From assembly GCA_029298735.1 (NCBI GenBank), contig JANSLP010000115.1, forward strand, positions 1-64,000: DNA of 64,000 bases, given 5' to 3'. Of the stretch, positions 21,001 through 30,000 are shown piece after piece. Made by a program: the position numbers and the translations under genes. The notes beneath the pieces are model-generated. The model saw only the letters and a list, made by a program, of their open reading frames with translations. It searched no databases and was not told where the DNA came from. Source of the DNA: Ophiostoma sp. CBS 140.51 (lineage: Eukaryota > Ascomycota > Sordariomycetes > Ophiostomatales > Ophiostomataceae). Each line of letters begins with the position of its first letter. Within the stretch, counting starts at the first letter, position 1.

Positions 21001-21393
21001 CCAGCTAGGCTATACACACACAACGTTGCTTGTTGTGTTTGTTGCCATTGAATCCTTTTGGATCGTCAATGTCGCCTTTTATATAAATATATCATCGCAC
21101 AGATTATATAAGTTATAATACGGACATCACAAGCATTCATCCTTTCCACGCCGCACGGTCTGACCCATTTCAGTCATCCTCGAGGACCTTTTCTTGGTTA
21201 CGGATTTCAGTACCACTGCAGCAGTGCAGCTGGATTGAAGCCCTCTTTCGTCTTGGGCAAGCTCGTCTACACTTGTTGCTCTATTATTCTACAACATCGA
21301 CACCGACCCGAGTTTAGGAGCAGGTGGATCCAGTTTTTATCTCAACGTCACATACCCGAGTATCGTTTGATTCTATCCGACTTAACAATCACA
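18001..21393. other. 3.4-kb intergenic region upstream of the Cys-rich membrane protein
   Basis: No gene supported. The + strand is purine-rich at about 18600-18870 and pyrimidine-rich at about 20600-20800. A 258-codon ORF (20342-21118) has no conserved features and runs through the pyrimidine tract. Two TATA-like elements lie near 21078 and 21103. The long upstream region suggests complex regulation of the downstream gene or an unrecognised non-coding transcript. Confidence 0.5.
21078..21112 (+). promoter_or_regulatory. Paired TATA-like elements
   Basis: Two TATATAA-type sequences about 25 bp apart, some 290-320 bp upstream of the start codon of the Cys-rich membrane protein and just after a pyrimidine-rich stretch. 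Position suits a promoter with a leader of about 250 nt. Confidence 0.4.
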
Positions 21394-22824
21394 ATGCGCA
21401 TTCCGTTCTTTTTCCGCCGGGACAACACCCAGTGCTCGGCCGGCACTCAGTACTACACTTGTGCCGCGAGCAACTACAAGGGCTGCTGCTCCGTCGACGC
21501 CTGTGATTACGATGACGGCTGCCCGGACGCATCACCATCGGCCACGGGCAAGAAGACGTCCACTACGGCCAAGGAAACGTCGGCCGAGGCTCCATCATCA
21601 ACAACACCGTCACCCAAGACGACATCTTCACCCAAGACAACATCGACGTCGTCTTCTTCATCATCGTCTGCCCGCCAGACCTCGTCTTCTTCTTCCACAG
21701 CATCAATAACCCCCGGTACTTCAGCGGCAGCACCCCCTGCAAAGGAGACTGATGTGTCTGGCAATACCGGTAATCCGACCGCTTCGCACGGCCTCTCCAA
21801 GGGAGCCATTGGCGGCATCGTGACGGCCGGTGTGATTGCTTTTGTCTTGCTTTTCTGCGTTTTCCTCTGGCGGATGCGTCGCCACAACAAGCAGCTGAAG
21901 GAGGCTGCCGAAGCTGCACTTGCTGCTGCTACTGCCGAAGGAAGACAAGGTCCACCAGCTGGCGGCCCTGCATTCCCACAGCCGACTCCGTCACCGTCCA
22001 ACCCGAACGGCACACCGCATTTGGATGAGAAGTTTGTTAGTGCCAATGCCTCCCAGAGAGAGAGTTTGCTCGCCAATGATGCCAACTACACAATGAATGC
22101 CAAGTTTGCCGAGCTGCAAGGGACCTCACCTGCCAGCACCACGATCCCTCTCTTTGGCGAAGCACCTGCTGGTAACACGGAAGAGGCCATTGCCCGCTGG
22201 GGCCTGCACGGTGCCCGCATGATGGCCAAGCATAAGACACAACAACAAGCCCTTGCGATGGCTCAAGGAGACACTGTTGCCGACTATGGCGGTAAGTCTA
22301 GAATCTCCTCCTTGCTTTTTGTTTGCCACACATACTAACGGCGTGTAGGAGACTACATGGGTCCTGGTTCCGAGCCTGGCATGGTACCTCAACCGCTCCA
22401 GGTCGTTGGCTCGCGCATCTCTGAGCTCGACGGTCAGCAACCGGCAGTTGTGGCCGAGCTCGAGACGCCCCAACTCACACCGCAACCCACGCCCATGTCT
22501 ACACCAGGTATTGGGCCATACTCGCCGTCCTTGTCGGTCGGAAGTAGCCAGGCCGGTGGGAGATCAACCATGGTCTCGCCCTGGCGCAACTCCAGCCGTA
22601 CCTTGGGTAGCGACGTCAACACTATTGCAGAGGAAGGTGGTCCCAACCAAGGCTCCAGCCAACATCTCCAGCCGAGCCCCATTCCGACACCAAGCTTGCA
22701 CCCGCCGAGCTCGCCGTCACGCAGCGGGTCGATGGCCGAGGCGCCGCGGGCCACACTCGATCTGTCACAGACTGAGCGGAGACGCGGTGTGAATGTTGCC
22801 AGTTGGGGATCGTATAATCCGTGA
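21394..22824 (+). CDS. Single-pass membrane protein, Cys-rich N-terminus and Ser/Thr-rich stalk
   Basis: Exons 21394-22291 and 22349-22824 (57-nt intron: donor GTAAGT, branch ACTAAC, acceptor GTGTAG), 457 aa. A short Cys-rich module (residues about 11-46: C-x6-YYTC, then YKGCCSVDAC and DDGC) is followed by a Ser/Thr/Pro stretch (about 50-125), a Gly-flanked transmembrane helix (about 137-160, ending WRMRR) and a long Pro/Ser-rich cytoplasmic tail. The layout recalls fungal wall-stress sensors (Mid2/Wsc type) and similar hypothetical proteins with a GCCS-x-DxC module. No cleavable signal peptide is evident, so outward orientation of the N-terminus is inferred. Function unknown. The start ATG (ACAATGC) immediately precedes the Cys module; upstream in-frame sequence is not conserved in character. 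Confidence 0.75.
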
Positions 22825-23463
22825 GGCGTCACCCCGTTTTCTTCTGATTGATTTGTCTCTTTATCTTTCTGTCTGTTTGTCCTTCTTCCTTTCTTCTTTG
22901 TCTTCATGTCTGTAATGAGCTGTTTGCCCGTAATCCCAGCTTCTGCCATGGACGTACCTTAGATATATATACCCAGAAGGGGTGCGTACAATGTTCGCAA
23001 CCCCATGTCGCTCCTTTGTAAATACATAATCATATACGTGCTAGTTGTATAGATCACGTTCATGTTTGCCATTCGTGCTCATGTGTCCTTTTAAGCAAGT
23101 ACTTTTTTTTTTCTAACGCTCAACCCCCCAAGCGCCACTCCATGCAAACATAACAAGGTCGCTACTGTATATCCTAGGCGGCAACAAAAATTTCATCGCC
23201 CGTCAGCGTGGCCCAGTATCTTGTGATATTTTTTATTGGGAGTTGTAAAATTGTGGGCAAATAAGAAAGGGCAGAAGGTAGTAATATCAGGTCTCAAAAA
23301 CACCAAATTTTCAAAAGCAAAGTCTCGAAAAGCAAAATCTCAATAAACGCCTCGGGCCCATCTATCGTTAGATACCCGTTTTTGTGTCGTGAAAACATAG
23401 GAAAGGGAAGAGCAAAGCGTCACATCGCGTCGCCCGGTCAGCACCATCGGAGGAGCGAGCAGG
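22825..23463. other. Convergent 3' region, Cys-rich protein / RPB4
   Basis: 639 bp between converging genes, AT-rich with T-runs. No ORF, tRNA or repeat of note. Confidence 0.5.
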
Positions 23464-23973
23464 TTAGTTGCCCTGCAGCTTGCCCATGTCCTCCAGCAAC
23501 ACCTTCAAATCGGCGTCGGCAATCTTGTTGACCAGCGACGGAATCAGTGTCTTGGCCTCTTCCTCGCCGTCCGGGCACAGCGACCCCAGTGCTGCCCGCT
23601 CAAACTTGGTCAGCTCCGTGTGCGACGCCAGCAGCCGCTCCACGGCCTCGACGTTTTCCTTGCGCTTGAACCGTGCGAAAGCGTCAAGGTAGTCAACCGT
23701 TTTCGTGAGGACCCTATACTGTTAGCCACGCACCCACCGCAGTCCCCACTATATTGCCATGTCTGCCACCTTGGGAAAAGGGTTTACGCACTCCGTCTCG
23801 TTGACGTTCTTGCGGTCGTTGCGCCGCTTGGCCATCAGAGCGTTGATGACGAGCCATGCTTCGGAGAGCGACAGGGTCTCGACGCCCTCGAACTCGCCGA
23901 GCTTCAGCTCAGTACCGGCCTCCTCCTCGCCTGGTGGCGGCGGCTTGGGCCGGGATGTCGGCGCTTGAGGCAT
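23464..23973 (-). CDS. RPB4: RNA polymerase II subunit RPB4
   Basis: Exons 23792-23973 and 23464-23713, 143 aa. The 78-nt intron has donor GTGCGT and a 3' end GCTAACAGTATAG, in which an AG directly inside the branch motif is skipped. The protein carries the RPB4 core: ELKLGEFEGVETLSLSEAWLVINAL, then VLTKTVDYLDAFARFK and an HRDC-like helical end FERAALGSLCPDGEEEAKTLIPSL. RPB4 pairs with RPB7 to form the polymerase II stalk used in initiation and in mRNA decay and export. Length matches non-yeast homologues, which lack the long yeast insert. Divergent from TRS23. Confidence 0.93.
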
Positions 23974-24758
23974 TGTGTGTGGACGGTTGTGGGAGGGTGT
24001 GGAAGAGAGGAAGAGAGGAAGAATCGACCGGAGGGAGATCAGTCGAACGTGTCGAAGAGAGCGCACGTGGACGCAGGCAAGACCGGTATGTGTTGCTAAA
24101 AGGGTCGATCTATTAGTTGTCCTCGCTGTGCCGCTGTCGTCTGGTGGTCGTAACGTTCGTCGTGGTGGTGCGTGGGGTGGTTGTCGTCGATAGAAAGTGA
24201 GGCGAGGTTCTCTTTTTTTCGATTTTTGGAAATGGCAATGAAGTTCGAGAACAAGACCACAATATCGGGCTGGGAGAGGTTCACTAGCGCCAATCGCACC
24301 GTACAGTGCGAGTCGCGTGCGCTAAAACGCTAAAAGTACACTCAAAGAGCGTCCCGCATGTAGCCTGAAGCCTGGCCTGGCCTGGCTGGCAAGCTGTCTG
24401 TCCACCACCAAATCGGCAGGCGCCCCCTTTCCCGTTGCTTCCCCCATTTTTAGCGCGTTGTCTCTTTGGTGCTGGCAGGTGTGGAGGGTCCCTTCCACTT
24501 TAGAACTAACGACTGCAACTTGCGACGACATCTCCCAAAAGCGAAACGAACAAAGACAAAGGACGACGATCTGCCATTACCAACGGCAGCATCCACATAC
24601 GGTGACCCTGCGACTCTTCAACTGAGTGGACAACGGCACACGCACACGACGGCAGGGACTGGCATTCCACGCACACCGCAGCGCCTCATCGTCGACTGGC
24701 GCACGTTGTATGAAACTCATAATGAGATGCGCATAGAGACAACAAGACGAACAGCATC
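23974..24758. promoter_or_regulatory. Divergent promoter RPB4 / TRS23
   Basis: 785 bp between the two genes; holds both promoters and leaders. An ORF beginning at 24466 runs toward TRS23 but is out of context with the TRAPP protein and is rejected. No TATA box recognised. Confidence 0.45.
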
Positions 24759-25498
24759 ATGTGAGTTTGTGTCCATAATGGGCTCTCATCCTGCTTTAAA
24801 GCTGCAGGACCCACCATCATGAACACTGCAGCTAACAATTGCCCAGGACGGTCTTCGCGCTCATCGTCATCAACAAGGCCGGCGGTCTGGTCTACAACCG
24901 GTCTTTCACAGAAGGTGGCCTCAACCAGCTGAGCACAAACGACTACCTGATAGTAGCAGGTACATTCCATGGGTAAGTCCCTTGTGCCACCAATATGTTA
25001 CCCTATTCCAAGCTACGCCTTTGTTAAGGACAAATTACTCACACATCCAGTGTCCACGCCATCACAACCCGCCTTAACCCGCTGAAGCACCTGAAGGGCT
25101 CTGCAGCAGGCGGCGCTGCTGGTACGACCGGTGGCAACGGTACGTCACCCAATGTCGGCGGAACCGGAGCGGCCGCTGGTGCCAACGGAAGACTACCGCC
25201 TGGCACGGTCATGACGCCAACGGGTCTGGCACCAAGCAGGCCAGATCCGCCATCGGGCCTCGAGGTACTCGAGACAGAAAACTTTCGCATGCAGTGCTTC
25301 AACACCCTGACAGGCACCAAATTTTTGCTCTTTACCGACACAGCACAAGCAAACGTCGACGCAACAATGCGCCGCGTGTATGACTTGTACTCGGACTACG
25401 TCATGAAGAACCCCTTTTACCAGCTGGAAATGCCCATCCGCTGCGATATGTTTGACCGGAAACTGAACTCGTACATCCGCGAGATCAACAACCGGTAG
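24759..25498 (+). CDS. TRS23: TRAPP complex subunit TRS23 (TRAPPC4, sybindin family)
   Basis: Exons 24759-24760, 24847-24972 and 25051-25498, 191 aa. The first coding exon is only AT; donor GTGAGT follows, and after the GCTAAC branch and CCCAG acceptor the next exon supplies G, giving ATG ACG GTC TTC. The protein then reads MTVFALIVINKAGGLVYN, the canonical sybindin start (x-x-F-x-x-x-x-x-NKAGGL). The second intron has donor GTAAGT. Later motifs are DYLIVAGTFHGVHAI, a Gly/Ala/Asn-rich insert of about 45 residues, and FRMQCFNTLTGTKFLLFTD through YSDYVMKNPFYQLEMPIRC. TRS23 is a core subunit of the TRAPP GEFs for Ypt1/Rab1 at ER-Golgi membranes. Convergent with RPN10. Confidence 0.9.
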
Positions 25499-25849
25499 GC
25501 CCGGCCAAAAGTGTTGGATCTCGTGAAATGAAAGTAACGGCTTCCGGAGGGGTTGTAGCTTCCTTAGGAGATACCATATCACGTTCGAGCAACAGAATAG
25601 AATCACTACATATCTTTTGTGCATATCTCATCTAGGTCTTGTTGGCACATGCTTGTTAATTTGTTTATATGTCTATTAATCATACAATGGTATCTCGCAC
25701 GGGGTAGACGTCCCCCAGCACCCTCCGGGTTGCGAGAGTAATGAAGCAATCAACTGAAGACGAGGCTAGGCAATCCTATTGGATGCAGACAGAAACCGGC
25801 AGCTGCAGCCCATCAGTCGAGAAGTAGAGAGTCCAGATGGTCCTCCCAA
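25499..25849. other. Convergent 3' region TRS23 / RPN10
   Basis: 351 bp between converging stop codons, AT-rich first half. No feature beyond presumptive polyadenylation sequence. Confidence 0.5.
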
Positions 25850-26841
25850 CTATGACGTGTCCATTGAGTCATCTTTGGAGCCCTTCTTCGCAGGCTCATC
25901 GTCCTCAGTGTCGTCACCGCCCTTGCCGCTCGCCTCGCCCGCCTTGTTCAGCAGTGGCTCTGCCGACTCGTCCTCCTCCTTGACCGACTCTAGCGATGCA
26001 GCCTTGGCCTTCTCGTCCTCCTCGCGTTGCCGCTTCTGTTGCCGCGCCGTCTCCTCCTCCATACTCATGCGCAGCGCCAGCGCCAGCTCGGGGTCCGTCG
26101 ACGGGTCAAAGCCAAACTCGTCAAACTCGCCACCACCACCACCACCGGCTGCGCCGCCACCCACATCGCCGCCGAATCCACCCGCACCGCCGTCACCAGC
26201 GCCATCGCGCGCCAGCAGGGGTGTGTGCTTCAGCTGGTCGCTCAGCAGGCTGCCGCTGGGCGGGATGACGACCATGTGGCTGCCCTCGCTGCCCTTGACC
26301 TTGTCGTTGAACTTGGTGAGCTTGTGCTGTGTCTCGTCGTCGAGGTCGCCAAACACGACAAAGTCGACAGACACGTTGTTCTTCTTGAGCTTGCCGGCGA
26401 GCGACAACAGCGACTTTTCGTCCTCGGGGACCGACGAGCACACGAACGCAACGATGCGCGTGCGCTGCGTCTTGTTCTTGCGATGGCGAAGTGCGAGCTA
26501 TGCTGTTAGCAAGAATCAATCAATCGTTGGGGAGAAAGGTCAGAACGTACTAAAGCAACCTGCAGAGCCGTCATCAGATGTGCGTCGCCCTGGATCTTCT
26601 TCTTCGTCCGGTGCAGGCCCTCGAGAATCTTGCCCTGCTCGGTCGTCATCGTCACGAGCACCTCGGGACCCTTGCCGGCCATGCTCATCAGGCCCACCTC
26701 GGACTCGGGGTTGCCATTCGTAATGTGCCGGAAAACAACACTGACAGCATCGGACTGCGCCTCAAACCGCGTCGGGTGGTAGTCGCCGTTCCGACTGCTC
26801 TCGCTGTTGTCCACCAGGATCATCACCGCTTCCATCGGCAT
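25850..26841 (-). CDS. RPN10: 26S proteasome ubiquitin receptor RPN10
   Basis: Exons 26551-26841 and 25850-26497, 312 aa. The 53-nt intron has donor GTACGT and 3' end GCTAACAGCATAG. The N-terminal von Willebrand A domain (about 1-195) begins MEAVMILVDNSESSRNGDY and includes QGDAHLMTALQVALLALRHR and VDFVVFGDLDDETQ. After a Gly-rich linker there is one ubiquitin-interacting motif, DPELALALRMSMEEE, and an acidic tail. RPN10 sits at the base-lid junction of the 19S particle and binds ubiquitin chains. The Gly-rich linker is longer and simpler than in yeast. Divergent from NBL1. Confidence 0.95.
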
Positions 26842-27469
26842 CTTGGGCGGTTGTTGTGGGGGGGCTGGTCGGCCCTGTAGCTAGGTGTTTGTTGATGGAA
26901 AAGGGGAGGGTCGGGGTTGATCAATCGGACGTCAATGTCAATTTGGAGCTCGTTGTCGTCGTTGTGCGTGGTAGTATGGGATGTGGTGGATGGGTTGTGG
27001 TGGGTTTGGAGATGTGTGTGGATTGCAAGCAGCTGCTGAGAAAGAGGCGCCGAAAGCAGTGGAAGGTTGGAAGGAGCCAGAGGCAACGCCCGCCAGAGAG
27101 AGCTGTCGTCAGGCAAGGTCAGCCTAGCCTAGCACAGCAAGAGAGAACAGTCTCGACAGCGTGAGGGAAGCAAGAAGTGGCAGAATCGACGCTAGTCTTT
27201 TTACAGAAAGCGGTGAGGCGTGCTCCTGTGCACGGGCCATGCAGCCATGTTTTGCAGCGCCCGCCAAGTTTGTTAGTGTTTGTTTACTTTGTTTTGCCCT
27301 GTATTACGGGGGTGTGGCCTTGAACCACAGCTTTCAACCTCTCATCCACATCCAACGCGCTTTCCAACGACGACAAACAATCACGAACACGCTCAGCAAT
27401 ACTCACAACTCTCACCAACTCACCAAAAACTCTTTTACGACTTACTATCTTACATACAATACCTTCAAA
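26842..27469. promoter_or_regulatory. Divergent promoter RPN10 / NBL1
   Basis: 628 bp between two start codons; both promoters and leaders must lie here. Just before NBL1 the leader is CA/CT-rich. I did not find a clear PACE (GGTGGCAAA) proteasome element. Confidence 0.45.
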
Positions 27470-28824
27470 ATGCCTCCTCGCGGTAGAAAGAGAAAGTCGG
27501 ACCAGTCCGTCGCGTCCGAGGTCGACGACGCGCCGAATATGATCGCGACAACAACCACAACCACGACGACAACGATGGCCACAAAGACGGAAGAGAGCCC
27601 AAGCAAGCGGCAGAAAGTGGGCGTTACGATTGCCCAGAAGCAGGCTCTCGTCGACAACCTCCAGCTCGAGGGTGAGTATCATATTAGGGATAGAGTCAAC
27701 AAAGGCGTCGAACGACAAAGATGATATCAATCTAACAACAATAACAGTGACCGAACGTGCACGAAAGCTGCGCGCCCAGTACAACCTCCAGGCACAAGGA
27801 CTACGGACGCGAATTGAAATACGCGTCAACCGTATCCCCATGGCCCTCCGAAAGCTCAAGATGGGCGATCTCCTCCTCAAGCACTCGACCGATCAGCAGA
27901 TGCCCGTTGCATCAAAGCAGGCCACAGCGGCAGGCCGGGCACCACCTCCAGTTCCTGAGAAAGACTTCAACCAGGCACGGTCGGTTGTTTCTCGCGCAGA
28001 GTCTCGTGCGGCTCAAACAGCTGTCAACCGTCCCCTCAAGCGCCTCAGGTATGTCCAGAGTGCATCGTACATGCCTATCTTACGACTGCTAACAACATCT
28101 CCCCAGTGACCAATTGGCCAGCGGCGACAAGGAGAACCAGAACTCGCACCTCGACAACCCTAAGAAGCGCCAGCGGGGCGCGCCCGGCACGTCACACGGC
28201 ACCCAGCCCGGTCAGATTCTGTCGCCAGCCTCGTCCAACTCCCGCATGAACCCTCGTGACCGCGAACGCGGTGCACCACCTCCGTCATCACCCGCAAAGT
28301 CGTTCATTGCCCGACCCATGTCACCCACAAAGCAGGCATCCGCGACGAATCTGATCAGCTCCATGGTGGAGAAGGCGCGTGCCACGCGTGCTGCCACTAC
28401 ACGGAAGCCGACGACATCCTCCACTGCCAGCTCAGCTGCAGGCGGTGCCACAGCAACAGCCGCTCGGACACGTGGTCGGGGAGCCGCATCAGGGACAACA
28501 GCGGCCCCTGCCTCTCGGTCGGCCGCCGCAGCCGCAGCACGGAACGCCAGAAGAATTAGTGGTATCAGCGAGTCCAGCGATGCGAGCACGTCAACAGTGG
28601 TGCGCAAGGTCGGCCGGCCAGCTGCCAGCACAACAGCCTCTACGGCGCGGAAAGTGACCGGCACGACTGCCGCGGCAACGAAGAAGACGGTCATGAGCTC
28701 GATCAAGAAGGGCGTGACCAGTGCTACGACGAAGAGAGCCGCTGCTACCAAGGCAGCGGCACCCACCGCCGCTACAGCCTCGGCAACAACTCGCTCGGGT
28801 AGAGTCCTGCGAAAAAGAGATTGA
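27470..28824 (+). CDS. NBL1: Borealin / NBL1-like chromosomal passenger complex subunit
   Basis: Exons 27470-27671, 27748-28048 and 28107-28824, 406 aa. Introns have donors GTGAGT and GTATGT and branch sites TCTAACA and GCTAACA. A basic start (MPPRGRKRK) and a run of nine Thr precede the borealin N-terminal helix, spread over exons 1-2 (QALVDNLQLEVTERARKLRA, then LRTRIEIRVNRIP), which in other species bundles with survivin/Bir1 and INCENP/Sli15. The remainder is basic, Ala/Thr/Lys-rich and disordered, with SPAK- and SPTK-like Cdk sites and histone-tail-like ATKK patches that could bind DNA. Yeast Nbl1 is only the short helix; longer proteins are usual in filamentous fungi. Role as CPC subunit follows from the helix; C-terminal function is inferred. 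Confidence 0.85.
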
Positions 28825-29122
28825 TGACAAGGCTCGAAGGGTGGAAGTATGAGACGGCATGGAATGTCTCGATTGGGTTTTTTGGGAACGAACGGCATAT
28901 TTGGGACTTTTGTTTGCTTTTCGACACGGCGTTTTTGTGTTCACAACAGGTTGTCTTGCTATCATATGATCCAGCACAAACTACACGTATGCGTGCGTGC
29001 GTATTTATTTTACTTGAAACGCTGGTTTTTTTATTCAAATTCTGACCAGTAACGTATAATATAAAAAGTGAAACTCAAGAAGTACTCCGTACTCATGAAG
29101 GCATCCTGAATTGCTAGTGTCG

Positions 29123-30000
29123 CTACTGCTGTGGTACTGCGTTGGCGGCTGCCGCTGCCGCTGCCGCGGCGGCCTTCTTCTTTGCCTTCTCGTCGACAAA
29201 CTCAATGTTGTCCTCGGGAATCTCCTTGTACTTGTCGAGCAGGTACTCCTCAATCTCGGGGCTCACGTCGCCCTGCACCACAATCTCCTCGCCACCGCTC
29301 GCCATTTTTGTGACAGAGGAGCCAGTAGCAAACTTCTTGCCAAACTCCTTGGCCATCTTCTTCAGATCCAGGCCGAACGCCTCCAGACCCGACACGGAGG
29401 TAATGTGCTTCCGCTTATTGCGCTCAATGCGCTTGATCGTGACCACGCTCTTGGCCAGCAGGTTTGCCTGCTTCTTGTCGGCAGCCTCGGCCTTGGCCGT
29501 CTTCTTCTGTGCGTCCTTGGCGGCACGCTTCTGGGCGTCGAGCGAGAGGGCAGCCGTTGCCGCTTCAAGAGCTTCTATTGAGGAGGTGGGTGGTTAGCCA
29601 GCGACATATAAAAAGGGCTACATCTCACCAACCACGCAGCATACCTTGTGACCAGATTCTGCCGTAGAGCTCTGGGTTGTTCTTCTCTAGCCACTCTTGG
29701 CACTTCTTTGCGGTGCCGCCGTACTCGCAGTACTATTCATTGTTATGTCAGTATTTTCTCGATGCTATTGTATCCCTTCGGATGGATGTCTGGGTTAGGA
29801 AAAGGTTGGTATACGGCGTACCTCAGGGGGCATTGTGCACACTATAATTGGGTGACATGTCAACATTCAACTTCTGCATAGAAAAGGTAGGGGAAACAAG
29901 GCTGCAAAGAACCTGTAACTCGGAAAGGATGCGTACCTCCGCAGTAGAAGACATGGCGGCCCTGGGGCTCGAGGACTTCAACTGTCTCTGTATCTGCCAT
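29123..30000 (-). CDS. TMA22: Translation machinery protein TMA22 (DENR homologue)
   Basis: Four exons: 29937-30000, 29822-29841, 29645-29732 and 29123-29574, 207 aa. Exon 2 is only 20 nt and encodes the VCTMPPE part of the zinc-binding start (FYCGG-VCTMPPE-YCEYGGTAKKC), which makes no sense without it. Donors are GTACGC, GTACGC and GTATGC; acceptors TATAG, AATAG and AATAG. The N-terminal Cys motif is followed by WLEKNNPELYGRIW and a charged linker, then an SUI1/eIF1-like domain (VVTIKRIERNKRKHITSVSG through GDVSPEIEEYLLDKY). TMA22 with TMA20 (MCT-1) ejects deacylated tRNA from 40S subunits during recycling and reinitiation. The protein ends in an Ala-rich stretch. Confidence 0.93.

Noticed and set aside
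20342..21118. 258-codon ORF upstream of the Cys-rich protein
   Set aside because: Runs through a pyrimidine tract and two TATA-like elements, is Ser/Leu/Phe-rich by composition and has no conserved motif.
24466..24758. ORF leading into TRS23 as an extended N-terminus
   Set aside because: It is in the wrong frame for the sybindin start and the splice signals at 24761-24846 explain the true beginning.
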